A DNA stretch of 64,000 bases from Oligoflexia bacterium (GTDB taxonomy: Bacteria; Bdellovibrionota; Bacteriovoracia; Bacteriovoracales; Bacteriovoracaceae): contig JADFZW010000018.1 of assembly GCA_015232355.1 (NCBI GenBank), positions 1 through 64,000 of the forward strand, read 5' to 3'. Under the pieces are notes generated by a model. The model was not told where the DNA came from and made no database searches. It was given only the letters and a program-made list of their open reading frames with translations. Numbering within the stretch: the stretch's first letter is position 1; every line of letters begins with the position of its first letter. Positions 54,105 to 62,781 of the stretch are shown here, in pieces. Both the position numbers and the translations under genes were made by a program.

Positions 54105-54830
54105 TTAACGTCTTAACCTAAATGGATTTTGATCCGCTATGAGAGGATGAAGGGAAATCTCTATAATCATCTCTGCAAATGCACGAGCGGCCGCCTCCAC
54201 CGAATGAACTGCACCTGTAAGATATGCTCCACCAAAATTGGTTTCAGTAGGAGGAGCAAAATATTTAACTAATTTTACATCTGCAGTTTTAAGAGCGTGA
54301 TCAACAGCAATTAACGATTCCGTAGGAGGAGCGATAAGATAGGCCATAGGAGTTCCTACACTAAGACCTGAAATGCTCGCAAGATAACTACCTATACTAG
54401 GAACTACATGAGGGAAAAAAGTTACACCTTTATATTGATCATGATCATGATCATGACCATGACCATGACCATGACCAATTCCATAAAAAGAAATCTCATC
54501 CTCAAGAGATTGTCTTAAGGCCAACAAACCTTCTTTAATATGATCAGGATTTGTAGCGGCCAAAACCCCCATAATCTCCCCTGAAATTGGGCCAGAGGAG
54601 TGAGCTGATCCTGCATAAAATGATTTTGCATAAACCACATCCACGTCCGCAAACTTAGTAGCATGATCTAAGGCCACATACATAGAATCATCTTGATCAC
54701 AAGTGACTATTCCGACTGAGTTATGTTTTTCACTACATCCAAGAGATTTCGCTAAACATTTATCAATCGATGGAATTATTCTACAAGATAATAATTTTGG
54801 TCTAATGGGAAATATATTCATATGATTCAT
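54105..54830 (-). CDS. eutL: Ethanolamine-utilisation shell protein EutL with His-rich insert
   Basis: 241 residues. A tandem-BMC-domain trimer protein in other bacteria, about 219 residues long. Matching parts are the N-terminal region to VGIVTCDQDDSMYVALDHATKFADVDVVYAKSFYAG, then SGPISGEIMGVL, and in the second half TPMAYLIAPPTESLIAVDHALKTADV and GGAYLTGAVHS. An insert GHGHGHGHDHDHDQ, coded by a CATGAC/CATGAT repeat (54437-54477), lies in a loop between the two halves. Other EutL proteins lack it. No other shell gene (EutM, EutN, EutK, EutS) is in the window, so EutL is orphaned here. Its ATG overlaps the eutC stop (ATGA) with GAGGAGGAG upstream. Confidence 0.92.
   Translation of the reverse strand: MNHMNIFPIRPKLLSCRIIPSIDKCLAKSLGCSEKHNSVGIVTCDQDDSMYVALDHATKFADVDVVYAKSFYAGSAHSSGPISGEIMGVLAATNPDHIKEGLLALRQSLEDEISFYGIGHGHGHGHDHDHDQYKGVTFFPHVVPSIGSYLASISGLSVGTPMAYLIAPPTESLIAVDHALKTADVKLVKYFAPPTETNFGGAYLTGAVHSVEAAARAFAEMIIEISLHPLIADQNPFRLRR
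54437..54477. repeat. Hexamer repeat coding (Gly-His)n(Asp-His)n in eutL
   Basis: CATGAT units drift to CATGAC along the array. Read on the minus strand it encodes GH then DH pairs. Confidence 0.9.
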
Positions 54831-55660
54831 AAACTTACTCCTCCTCTTCCCTTTTGAAATGCCTTTCTTAAAATTCTAACAGTTTCTTTGGAAGCTTCCT
54901 CTGGCGATAGACCAAGTGATCTAACATTTGAGATGCAATTTTTTTCTGCATTGTCTTGATCAAGCTTAGGATTATAAGCAATGTATATTGAGAGTGAATC
55001 ACCAGTTCCCAGGCCTGGACGTTCACCCACTAAGATTAGAGTGGACTTTGCATTTAATAATGTTCCAATGTGATCTTGAACTCCCACTCTTGCAAATCGA
55101 ACAAAAATTCCAAAAGCTCCAAGCAAAAAACCTGCTGCCTGAATGTTCTGCTCTAAACAAGGAAGTAACTGAGGTAAATTTTCATTAATCGCCCAAGCAG
55201 ATAATCCATCACCTACAATAATTTGTACGTCTGGTGAATTTGAATGTTGTGATTGATGTTGATGTTGATGTTGATGTTGGTTCAATAAATTTATTGAATC
55301 TGGATGTAAGCGACGACCACGTCCTGGAAAGAGTAAATAATCCTCGCGATCAGTACAGTTTGTTTTCAGAGGTAATAAATTAAATTTAATAGGTAAATCT
55401 TCACTAACCTCACTATAAACTGCATCTTTGGCAACAGCATGATCAGCACGCATTTTGAGATATGTCTCCGTCTTGTAGCGAGTACCACTGCGACCAACGG
55501 CAATTCGCGAAGGAGTGGAGTTTACAAGTCGATCTAATAAATTAGAATTAGAATTAGAATTAGAATTAGAATTAGACCTATTTAAGGAATTGGCCGATGG
55601 CGAAGAATAAGAAGAGTGATAGCTAGAATCATCCAGCCATCTAGCAATTTTATTTTCCAT
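54827..55660 (-). CDS. eutC: Ethanolamine ammonia-lyase small subunit EutC
   Basis: 277 residues. Typical EutC is about 295. Conserved parts include TPSRIAVGRSGTRYKTETYLKMRADHAVAKDAV, QIIVGDGLSAWAI, LVGERPGLGTGDSLSIYIAY and NISNVRSLGLSPEEA (as CISNVRSLGL). With EutB it splits ethanolamine into acetaldehyde and ammonia using adenosylcobalamin. Two inserts are odd: SNSNSNSNSNSN near residue 30 (55542-55577) and HQHQHQHQSQH near residue 130 (55251-55279), both from hexamer DNA repeats. Start four bases after the eutB stop. Confidence 0.93.
   Translation of the reverse strand: MENKIARWLDDSSYHSSYSSPSANSLNRSNSNSNSNSNSNLLDRLVNSTPSRIAVGRSGTRYKTETYLKMRADHAVAKDAVYSEVSEDLPIKFNLLPLKTNCTDREDYLLFPGRGRRLHPDSINLLNQHQHQHQHQSQHSNSPDVQIIVGDGLSAWAINENLPQLLPCLEQNIQAAGFLLGAFGIFVRFARVGVQDHIGTLLNAKSTLILVGERPGLGTGDSLSIYIAYNPKLDQDNAEKNCISNVRSLGLSPEEASKETVRILRKAFQKGRGGVSL
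55251..55279. repeat. TGATGT hexamer repeat coding (Gln-His)n in eutC
   Basis: Tandem GATGTT units, read on the minus strand as alternating Gln and His. Frame-neutral insert in a loop. Confidence 0.88.
55542..55577. repeat. TTAGAA hexamer repeat coding (Ser-Asn)n in eutC
   Basis: Six or so tandem GAATTA units, read on the minus strand as alternating Ser and Asn near the EutC N-terminus, before the catalytic fold starts. Confidence 0.9.
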
Positions 55661-55663
55661 AGA

Positions 55664-57067
55664 TTAAAATCCTTGAGCATCAAATATAGTTGGATCTCCT
55701 GCTCTCTCAGTTAAAGCGCCATTTCTCCATAATCCCATTCGTTCAAGCCAACTCTCAAATTCAGGAGTAGGACGAAGTCCAAGGAGTGATCGAAGAGAGG
55801 CATTGTTATGAAATGAAGTGGTCTGATAATTTAACATCACATCATCACCCATAGGAATTCCCATTAAATAATTTACTCCGGCAGTGGCCAACAAGATCTC
55901 TAAATTCTCTTGATCATTTTGATCAGCAACAGCATGGTTGGTATAACAAGCATCACACCCCATAGAAATTCCCGAGAGCTTACCCATAAAATGATCTTCA
56001 AGTCCTGCTCTAGTAATTTGTTTTCCATCATACAAATACTCGGGGCCAATAAAGCCCACCACACTGTTAACTAAAAATGGTTTGTATCTGCGAGCAAGGC
56101 CGTACGCTCTCGCCTCCATGGTAACTTGATCTGTATCATAGTGTGCATCTGCCGAGAGTGCTGTCCCCTGGCCAGTCTCAAAATACATAACATTAGGCCC
56201 AGTGGCAGTTCCTAAACGTGAAACCATATCATATGCTTCATCTAAAAGTTTTATGGAGATACCAAAGTTACGATTTGCTTTTTCACTTCCAGCAATACTT
56301 TGAAAAATTAAATCAATGGGCACACCTCGCTTAAGGGCCGCCATTTGAGTGGTAATGTGAGCGAGAACACAATTTTGAGTGGGAATACGATATCTACGCA
56401 TGAAATTTTTTACTGCTTCTAAAATCTCGCAAGTGGCATTGAGCGATTCAGTAGATGGATTAACTCCAATTACTGCGTCTCCATTTCCATACGAAAGACC
56501 TTCTCGTACTGATGCCAATACTCCCGCAACCTCATCTCGCGGATGATTGGGTTGCAAACGAGAAGAGATTCTACCAGGCAGTCCTAGAGTAGAATTACAC
56601 TTAACTACCACTCTAATTTTTTTAGCGGCCACAACTAAATCCATATTAGACATAAGTTTAGTAACCGCCGCCACCATCTCTGGAGTCAAACCATTAGATA
56701 TGGATAAAATATCTTCTCCGCTGGTTTTATTATTTAAAATCCACTCTCTAAATTGCCCCACTGACATGTTGGCCACTCGAGAGAACGCTCGTTCATTTTG
56801 AGCAAGCGATAGCGACTCTTCAAATAAACGACTAAGTTCACACTCTTCATAGGGAACGGAAGGAAATTTACGAATCTCGCCTAAGGGAAATTCACTTAAA
56901 AGCATTTTGGCCGCCACTCGTTCTCTCATATCTTGGGCCGCTACCGCCGCCTGAATATCTCCACTACGAAGCTCATTTGCCTTCGCCAACATCTCTTTTA
57001 CAGAGTGAAATGTATAGTGAGTTGAAAAAAGTTTTATAGAAAGTTTATTTTTGCTTGTTAAATTCAC
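55664..57067 (-). CDS. eutB: Ethanolamine ammonia-lyase large subunit EutB
   Basis: 467 residues, close to the family's 453-465. Start is a GTG directly after the permease stop (TAA-GTG) with GGAG eight bases upstream. Conserved segments by eye: MANELRSGDxxA-like LAKANELRSGDIQAAVAA, RISSRLQPNHPRDEVAGV, GDAVIGVNPSTESL, IFQSIAGSEKANRNFGI, MYFETGQGTALSADAHYDTDQVT-type, FLVNSVVGFIGPEYLYDG and GCDACYTNHAVADQND. It binds ethanolamine and holds the cobalamin with EutC. No EutA reactivation factor and no EutT adenosyltransferase lie in the window. Confidence 0.95.
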   Translation of the reverse strand: MNLTSKNKLSIKLFSTHYTFHSVKEMLAKANELRSGDIQAAVAAQDMRERVAAKMLLSEFPLGEIRKFPSVPYEECELSRLFEESLSLAQNERAFSRVANMSVGQFREWILNNKTSGEDILSISNGLTPEMVAAVTKLMSNMDLVVAAKKIRVVVKCNSTLGLPGRISSRLQPNHPRDEVAGVLASVREGLSYGNGDAVIGVNPSTESLNATCEILEAVKNFMRRYRIPTQNCVLAHITTQMAALKRGVPIDLIFQSIAGSEKANRNFGISIKLLDEAYDMVSRLGTATGPNVMYFETGQGTALSADAHYDTDQVTMEARAYGLARRYKPFLVNSVVGFIGPEYLYDGKQITRAGLEDHFMGKLSGISMGCDACYTNHAVADQNDQENLEILLATAGVNYLMGIPMGDDVMLNYQTTSFHNNASLRSLLGLRPTPEFESWLERMGLWRNGALTERAGDPTIFDAQGF

Positions 57068-58435
57068 TTATAAAACTCCAAATTCCTCTGCAAATGGACG
57101 AATATTTTTACGACCAAAAAATAAGTACCAAAGGATCGCCATTACGTAGAGTAGCGAAGACCACAACACCGCCTGCTTATAATCAGCTTGTAATAAAACA
57201 CTATAGAGACAAAAGATACATAAGATCATTGCTATTCCACCTAGAACAAATCCACCCTTAACTTTAAATGGTCGCTTAAGCTCTGGTTCACTTAAACGTA
57301 ATTTAAAAAATGCCAGCAAAGAAAAAAAGTAGAGTGCAACTGAACCAATAACCGAAATACAAATCACCACTGCCGTTAAACCAGTAGTGGCCGCAAGCAA
57401 ACAGACAATCCCTGAAGTAATTAAGCTCCAATGTGGAGTATGAAATCTCTTATTTACTTGTGATAAAAATTTAGGCAGATATCCAGAGCGAGACATTGCA
57501 AACAACTGACGAGATGAACCAACAATAATTCCATGAAGAGAGGCAATCAAACCAAAAAGCCCAATGAAATTTATAAGCAAAGTTACAGTGCCCTTTTCTC
57601 CAAATACTTTCGATAGAGCGATTGGCAGAGGGAAATCCACTGCTTTAACTAAATTATAATCAGCAATTCCTGCAGTAAGAATACAAGTCAAAGACATCAT
57701 AATAAAAAGAGTTAGCATTCCAGTTAAAAAACCTTTGGGAATATCTTTTTGAGGATCAACCATCTCCTCAGCGGCCATAGCTCCTCCCTCTAGTGCTAAA
57801 TAAAACCAAATCGCAAATGGTACTGAACTCATTATTCCTGAAAAACCATTAGGAATTAGAGAGAGTATTCCATTTGCTCCGTTCACGGATGCAGATGCTG
57901 ATGTGGATAGCGGACGTAACCATGAAGAGATTTCAAAGTGTGGAATGGCAGCAACCCAGAATATACATAGACCAATCAAGGCCACAATCGTAACTATTAA
58001 TTCAAAGACTGCAGATGTATGCATTCCAATCATATTTACACCCACAAAAATAGTAATGGCAAAGATTGTTGCAACCATCGCAGGAATTGCTGGGGCCATA
58101 AAATGAATATATTGTCCAACAGCTATAGCAATTGCAGGTGGAGCAAATAAAAATTCCACTAAACAAGAAAACCCGGCCAGATAACCCATAAATGGTCCGA
58201 ATGCTCTTCGAGCATAAGCAGAGGGGCCACCAGCATGAGGAATGGCAGTTGCTAATTCAGAGTAACAGAGAATAAAAGTAGTATAAAAAATCGTAACAGG
58301 AATACACGCGATTAAAAGTCCAATTGGACCTCCTGTCCCGTAACCATAGCTCCATCCAAAATAATTTCCTGATATAACTAAACCAACTGCCAGCGCCCAC
58401 AAATGTATTGGACGTAGTGATCGTTTTAACTCCAT
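57068..58435 (-). CDS. Ethanolamine permease (APC superfamily)
   Basis: 455 residues with 12 membrane helices. The N-terminus LRPIHLWALAVGLVISGNYFGWSYGYGTGGP is typical of the ethanolamine permease Eat group, as are SYARRAFGPFMGYLAGFS and ALEGGAMAAEEMVDPQKDIPKG. Takes up ethanolamine for the EutBC lyase coded directly downstream (stop adjoins the eutB start). First gene of the operon permease-eutB-eutC-eutL. Confidence 0.92.
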   Translation of the reverse strand: MELKRSLRPIHLWALAVGLVISGNYFGWSYGYGTGGPIGLLIACIPVTIFYTTFILCYSELATAIPHAGGPSAYARRAFGPFMGYLAGFSCLVEFLFAPPAIAIAVGQYIHFMAPAIPAMVATIFAITIFVGVNMIGMHTSAVFELIVTIVALIGLCIFWVAAIPHFEISSWLRPLSTSASASVNGANGILSLIPNGFSGIMSSVPFAIWFYLALEGGAMAAEEMVDPQKDIPKGFLTGMLTLFIMMSLTCILTAGIADYNLVKAVDFPLPIALSKVFGEKGTVTLLINFIGLFGLIASLHGIIVGSSRQLFAMSRSGYLPKFLSQVNKRFHTPHWSLITSGIVCLLAATTGLTAVVICISVIGSVALYFFSLLAFFKLRLSEPELKRPFKVKGGFVLGGIAMILCIFCLYSVLLQADYKQAVLWSSLLYVMAILWYLFFGRKNIRPFAEEFGVL

Positions 58436-58850
58436 TTCCTCTCCGAAAAATAATTTTTTTTATGTAAAGTTACGATCGCAGAAGAAGAATAAAGAGTCAA
58501 TAACTTCCAATGAAACACAAGTTTTTATAAAGATTATAAAGATTATAAAGATTATAAAATTAAAATCATTAAAATATTTTTATTTATGAGTACAAACAAA
58601 ATGTGAGATAAATTAACTTGATTTTTATTGATTTTTACGACAATCTTTATGTAGCGGTTATCATATGTTTGCTATGCAGGGTTTTTTTAGCTAATTTTTA
58701 TGAATACACCACACATTTATATCTAGAATAATTTGCCATTGCCGATACATTAGTTAGATAAAGTATAACAAATATCGCTCTTGTATTTGCCATAAATACT
58801 TAAATGAATAATAACAAACAAATCAAACTAGAGCAGACAATCAACAATGG
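58436..58850. promoter_or_regulatory. 415-bp divergent intergenic region
   Basis: No gene seen. It must hold the promoter of the ethanolamine operon (minus) and of the 58851 gene (plus). An AAGATTATA nonamer is repeated about three times near 58531-58560. I looked for a cobalamin riboswitch or an antiterminator hairpin on the minus strand and saw none. Confidence 0.45.
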
Positions 58851-59627
58851 ATGAAAATAATGGACGATAACAAACAGGAAAAGAAAAAGTACTCTCATTA
58901 CAACAACAACAGCAACAATAACAACAACAGCAATAACACTTTCAGAGGCAATGGAGGTTATTGGGACAAAGAACGTCAAGGTGGTGGAGGCGGCAGAGGA
59001 CGCGATCGAGATCGAGACGGTGGTGGTGCTGGTGGTGGGCGCGAGAGAAGACCTCACTATAACAACAATAACAGAAAATATAATGATTATAATGGCAATG
59101 GAGGCGGAGGTGGTGCTGGCGGTTCTGGCGGCGGCAGCGATAACAATGCTAACAATAAACATCTAGCTCCTAGTAATCCGAATCTAGTTGGTCACATCGG
59201 TGCTTGGGCCGGAAACTATGTGGAAGTTGATACTGATATTATGGAAAGAATTCGTCGTGAAGCACGCAATCGCTATATGGAACCAAGTTATCTGGTAAAT
59301 ACAATTTTAAAAGAATTCTTTTTTAATAGAAAAAATATTAACAGTGTCGGTAGAGATGGTAGAGATAGCAGAGATCAACAACAACAAAATCGATTTAGTA
59401 CATGCCCTAAGTGTGGTGTAAATTTAAACGACTTCAGAAGAGATAATAGAAATACAAAAAGTACTCCTGCTAACAATAGTAATACTACTGCTACTTCTAC
59501 TACTGTTACTACTACTAGCAATAGCAGTAAAAAAATAAAAATAAGAGAACGTATCATTGGATTCTTCAAAGAATTTAAAAAAAAATTTAATCTTATTAAA
59601 ATAACTAATAACAAGTCAAAAAAGTAG
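58851..59627 (+). CDS. Asn/Gly/Arg-rich low-complexity protein with ribbon-helix-helix-like and CxxC parts
   Basis: 258 residues, no signal peptide; function unknown. The first 105 residues are disordered: poly-Asn, GGGGGRGRDRDRD, RERRPHYNNNNRKYND and GGGGGAGGSGGGS. Arg-Gly-rich runs like these bind RNA or form condensates in eukaryotic proteins. The middle (about 122-163) has VEVDTDIMERIRREARNRYMEPSYLV, which suits a short helical DNA-binding or dimer unit of the ribbon-helix-helix kind. CPKCG (near 184) may bind zinc as half of a ribbon. A Thr/Ser/Asn run and a Lys-rich, amphipathic helix close the protein. The start may be at this ATG or four codons in. The next gene follows nine bases later. 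Confidence 0.6.
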   Translation: MKIMDDNKQEKKKYSHYNNNSNNNNNSNNTFRGNGGYWDKERQGGGGGRGRDRDRDGGGAGGGRERRPHYNNNNRKYNDYNGNGGGGGAGGSGGGSDNNANNKHLAPSNPNLVGHIGAWAGNYVEVDTDIMERIRREARNRYMEPSYLVNTILKEFFFNRKNINSVGRDGRDSRDQQQQNRFSTCPKCGVNLNDFRRDNRNTKSTPANNSNTTATSTTVTTTSNSSKKIKIRERIIGFFKEFKKKFNLIKITNNKSKK

Positions 59628-59636
59628 ATATTTTTT

Positions 59637-60575
59637 ATGAAAACTATTAATGATTTTAAGATTACAAAATTATTTTCCCTCTATATTTCATTTTCTCTAT
59701 CACTGTGCTTATTCTTAAGCTTATTATGTTCAATATGCTTACCTATTAATAACAGTGAAGCAAAAGATAAGATCAAGTGGGTGATTATGGATTTCCCACC
59801 AGCTTACTTTATTAGTGGCCCATTAAAAGGAAAGGGTTTTGCACAAGTAGCGCTTGAAATATTTGTTAAAAATCTTCCAGAATATGAACATGAATTCGTT
59901 GAACTATCTGGTGTGGCGGCCAATGCTCTTCTTCTTAAACACAGTGATAAAAATATTTTATTAGCAGCACCCATGCACGGGATGACTGTACAAAAAGCTA
60001 AGGCAGATGGTTACAACATTATTCTCTCTAATCCAACACTATACGTTCCTCCTATTGGAATTGCAGTAAGAAAAGAGGATCTTAACAAATTTTCCAATGG
60101 TGATCCTGTCTCTTTGGAAAAGTTGTTACAAAATAACAAACTATCCTTAGGAGTTCCAAATTACAAATCTGGTGGAATATCTAAAGAAGTAACCGACTTA
60201 ATAGAAAAATACAAGGACAAGGTTACAGTCAACAATGATAATACTGCTAAACCATCTGTTCTTATTAAACAGCTATTAAATAAACGCTTCGATTATGCCA
60301 TAAACTGGGCATTTGCCATTCACAATGCAATTGTAGAATTACAGGTTAAAGATCAAGTTGTTTTTATTCCCATAACCGAAGTTCCCTTTGATTCAGGACC
60401 ATCTCACGCTCTATTTTCCAACACCGCTAATGCCAAAGTATTAGTAGAAAAAATAAATAAAATTATTATTACAGATGAATACAAAAAAGCTGTAATCGCC
60501 TCTTTAACTCAATTTATTCCTGATAACATTATAAAACAGTATTCTGATTTAAATAATGAGAAGTTAGGAAATTAG
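59637..60575 (+). CDS. Periplasmic solute-binding protein, SBP family 3-like
   Basis: 312 residues. A long N-terminus with signal peptide (hydrophobic about 12-38, cleavage before EAKDKIKW). The mature part follows the TIGR02285/SBP_bac_3 pattern: KIKWVIMDFPPAYFISGPLKGKGFAQVALEIF, then LLAAPMHGMTVQKAKADGYNIILSNPTLYVPPIGIAVRKED and LGVPNYKSGGIS. Family members often bind amino acids or act as signalling inputs rather than transport parts; no permease is near. There is no clear ribosome-binding site, so it may be translated together with the low-complexity gene before it. The stop is the first in a stop-codon repeat. Confidence 0.8.
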   Translation: MKTINDFKITKLFSLYISFSLSLCLFLSLLCSICLPINNSEAKDKIKWVIMDFPPAYFISGPLKGKGFAQVALEIFVKNLPEYEHEFVELSGVAANALLLKHSDKNILLAAPMHGMTVQKAKADGYNIILSNPTLYVPPIGIAVRKEDLNKFSNGDPVSLEKLLQNNKLSLGVPNYKSGGISKEVTDLIEKYKDKVTVNNDNTAKPSVLIKQLLNKRFDYAINWAFAIHNAIVELQVKDQVVFIPITEVPFDSGPSHALFSNTANAKVLVEKINKIIITDEYKKAVIASLTQFIPDNIIKQYSDLNNEKLGN

Positions 60576-60637
60576 AAGTAGAAGTAAAAGTAAAAGTAAA
60601 AGTAAAAGTAAAAGTAAAAGTAAAAGTAAAAGTAAAA
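60573..60637. repeat. AAGTAA hexamer repeat with serial in-frame stops
   Basis: After TAG at 60573-60575 the frame runs AAG-TAG-AAG-TAA-AAG-TAA and so on for about ten units. Every second codon is a stop. It resembles the CAGTAA array at 32150. The OPT gene ends just beyond on the other strand. Confidence 0.9.
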
Positions 60638-60642
60638 ATATA

Positions 60643-62532
60643 TTACCGTAATAATTCAAGAAACATTGCAATTGCTGGAAGTAGAATTGATCCCACGATT
60701 GCTTCTCCTGCTACAAGCCCTGAAGCAATAGGTACTGCAAACATTTCGTAACTACCCTCTTTTAGTGTAGATAATTTGCGCCAAACTGCTGAGATCACAC
60801 TTCCTATGGCCATAGCAATATTTAAGCTTGCAGGAAGAATAAGTGCAAATCCTAAAGCAGCAGGAATTGGAACCCACCAAAAACGACTTACTTCATTTCC
60901 ATGTGAATCACGTTTTTTAACTGCTAATAAAAGTTCAAATAAAATTCCAATCACGATTGCAATTATAGATGCTGTTAAAGCTCCACGAGGAAGATATCCC
61001 AACCCTTGTTCCATTACAATTGCAAGAGTGGCGATTTTAAGACCTGTAGGGGCCGATAATTGGCCAGGATTCAAACCAATACCATAAGTGTGTTGGAGCA
61101 TAGAAAATACAAGCGGAGTAAGAAAAGCGCCAATTGGAATCACAATAAGCTGGGCCAAAATAAGTGTTTTAAATTTTCCTCCCAACCTTTGAGCAACCCA
61201 AAATGATGGAACAACATTTTCAGAGGCAGCTTGAGGACTTGCACTTATGTAAGCAGCACTTAAATTAGAGCGAATTTGAGCAGGCCAAATTAATCCAAAT
61301 AAAAACTGAGTGGCATTGGCCATAAGTGAGACTGGACCTGAACCAGTAATACCAAGTACACGAAGGCCCGCCACAATCAAAACAGGTTGTATGGCCACTG
61401 CTAAAAGTACCTCTGGCCAAGGCATTGCAAACCAAGAACTAGTTAACCACACAAGTAGAATCACACTGACTGTAATACCAGTCAGTGTCCACCACAAAGG
61501 AATATATTCATCTGCAAGAGATGGTTGCTCCTCTGGTAATTTGATATTATTTTTCTTATTCTTTCTACTCTCTAACATGTTTTGAACAACTGGGATAATT
61601 ACACTGGTTAAAGCAGCTGCAATCATCATGGCAGTCGCCGGCCACATCATCCACTGTACAACATATTTAAAGTGAGAACTGGCCTGTACATACTCGGCAG
61701 CATGACCACAATTGGTAGTTAAAAAATTAAGTACATTTGTTTTTTCCAATCCATCTAAACCAGCTGTAAACTTATCAACATATGCACTACAAGTATCAAA
61801 ATTTTGTGTAGTCACACCTGAAAGCGATGATAATTTCGCCGCCTTCTCTCCAAAAGCAGCTACCATCCAAGCTCCTAAGAGACCAGAGAGTCCAACTGAT
61901 AATGGCACTAACATTCCAATTCCTATAGCTGCCATCTCAAGACCCATTGAAATATTTAGAGCTGCATTTCCTACAATCGGAGTAATCACTCCAAGTCCAT
62001 CTCGTAAGAAAGTTAAAAATCCTGCACTAAGTGTACTAATTGTTAAAACATCTCTTCTTGTTTTTGTTATAGCACTTGCCTTTGGATCAGTCAGCGTTTG
62101 CGCCACTCCCAAAGTTGCTTTACTACCAGGCCAAGGAATAGATTTATCTTTTAAGATTGCATTTCTAGGAAGAATCCCCATGAAAATACCGAGATTCGCA
62201 GAGACCAATAACCAAATAAACATTTGCATACTTGTAGGATTAAAACCAATATCTCGTTTGAAAACATTTTGAATGTAAAAAAATGCAGCAAGAATTACCA
62301 CCATGAAAGCAATACCAGAGACAATTCCAATCATGGTTTGAATGATATTGAGTTGAATCGCAAGCTCTTTACCATTCATTCTCTTACCAAGAAAATAGGC
62401 GGCCAAAAACATTCCACCCATTGTAAGATCCACACTCTGACCTAATTTTAAAGTAACATATGGGGTTGCTGCTGCAGCAACTGCACACAACATTATACCT
62501 AAAAACATTAATCTCCAATTCAATTCCTTCAC
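60643..62532 (-). CDS. OPT-family oligopeptide transporter
   Basis: 629 residues with about 14 membrane helices. The start is a GTG at 62532 with AGGAG seven bases upstream. Family signs are the opening NWRLMFLGIMLCAVAAAATPYVTLKLGQSVDLTMGGMFLA, LPRNAILKDKSIPWPGSKATLGV and GLEMAAIGIGMLVPLSVGLSGLLGAW. Bacterial OPT proteins take up small peptides, or metal chelates in the YSL branch, probably by proton symport. A solo gene, convergent with the binding protein before it. With the peptide-binding protein at 49 kb it suggests a diet of peptides. Confidence 0.9.
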   Translation of the reverse strand: MKELNWRLMFLGIMLCAVAAAATPYVTLKLGQSVDLTMGGMFLAAYFLGKRMNGKELAIQLNIIQTMIGIVSGIAFMVVILAAFFYIQNVFKRDIGFNPTSMQMFIWLLVSANLGIFMGILPRNAILKDKSIPWPGSKATLGVAQTLTDPKASAITKTRRDVLTISTLSAGFLTFLRDGLGVITPIVGNAALNISMGLEMAAIGIGMLVPLSVGLSGLLGAWMVAAFGEKAAKLSSLSGVTTQNFDTCSAYVDKFTAGLDGLEKTNVLNFLTTNCGHAAEYVQASSHFKYVVQWMMWPATAMMIAAALTSVIIPVVQNMLESRKNKKNNIKLPEEQPSLADEYIPLWWTLTGITVSVILLVWLTSSWFAMPWPEVLLAVAIQPVLIVAGLRVLGITGSGPVSLMANATQFLFGLIWPAQIRSNLSAAYISASPQAASENVVPSFWVAQRLGGKFKTLILAQLIVIPIGAFLTPLVFSMLQHTYGIGLNPGQLSAPTGLKIATLAIVMEQGLGYLPRGALTASIIAIVIGILFELLLAVKKRDSHGNEVSRFWWVPIPAALGFALILPASLNIAMAIGSVISAVWRKLSTLKEGSYEMFAVPIASGLVAGEAIVGSILLPAIAMFLELLR

Positions 62533-62781
62533 CTAAACACTCCTTTAAAAAAATTAAAATAATGTAACGATAGATTTTTTTAAAAGATATTATAATCTCA
62601 ACCTAATCACAACTTATTTATTAAGCAAATTTTATGTATCCAAACGACAAGTAAGTCGTAAGCGTAAGTAATATTGTTTCACAGACAATCAATAAAGTTT
62701 TTTTTATTTCTTCCGATATGTCATTCATATTCATATGTAAACAATATACAAGACAAGTAAACAAGTAACAGGAGATTTAAA
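62533..62781. promoter_or_regulatory. Divergent promoter, OPT gene and RhoGEF-domain gene
   Basis: A 249-bp AT-rich gap, promoters for both sides. CATATTCATATG near 62727-62738 is close to a palindrome. The RhoGEF gene has a good site (AGGAG, 62770-62774) eight bases before its ATG. Confidence 0.45.

Noticed and set aside
54105..58435. A full bacterial microcompartment operon
   Set aside because: Only EutL is present as shell protein; no EutM/N/K/S, EutE or EutD in the window.
58436..58850. Cobalamin riboswitch before the ethanolamine operon
   Set aside because: No B12-box-like segment or matching stem structure seen on the minus strand.
60573..60637. CRISPR array
   Set aside because: Repeat units of 6 bp with no spacers; simple microsatellite.
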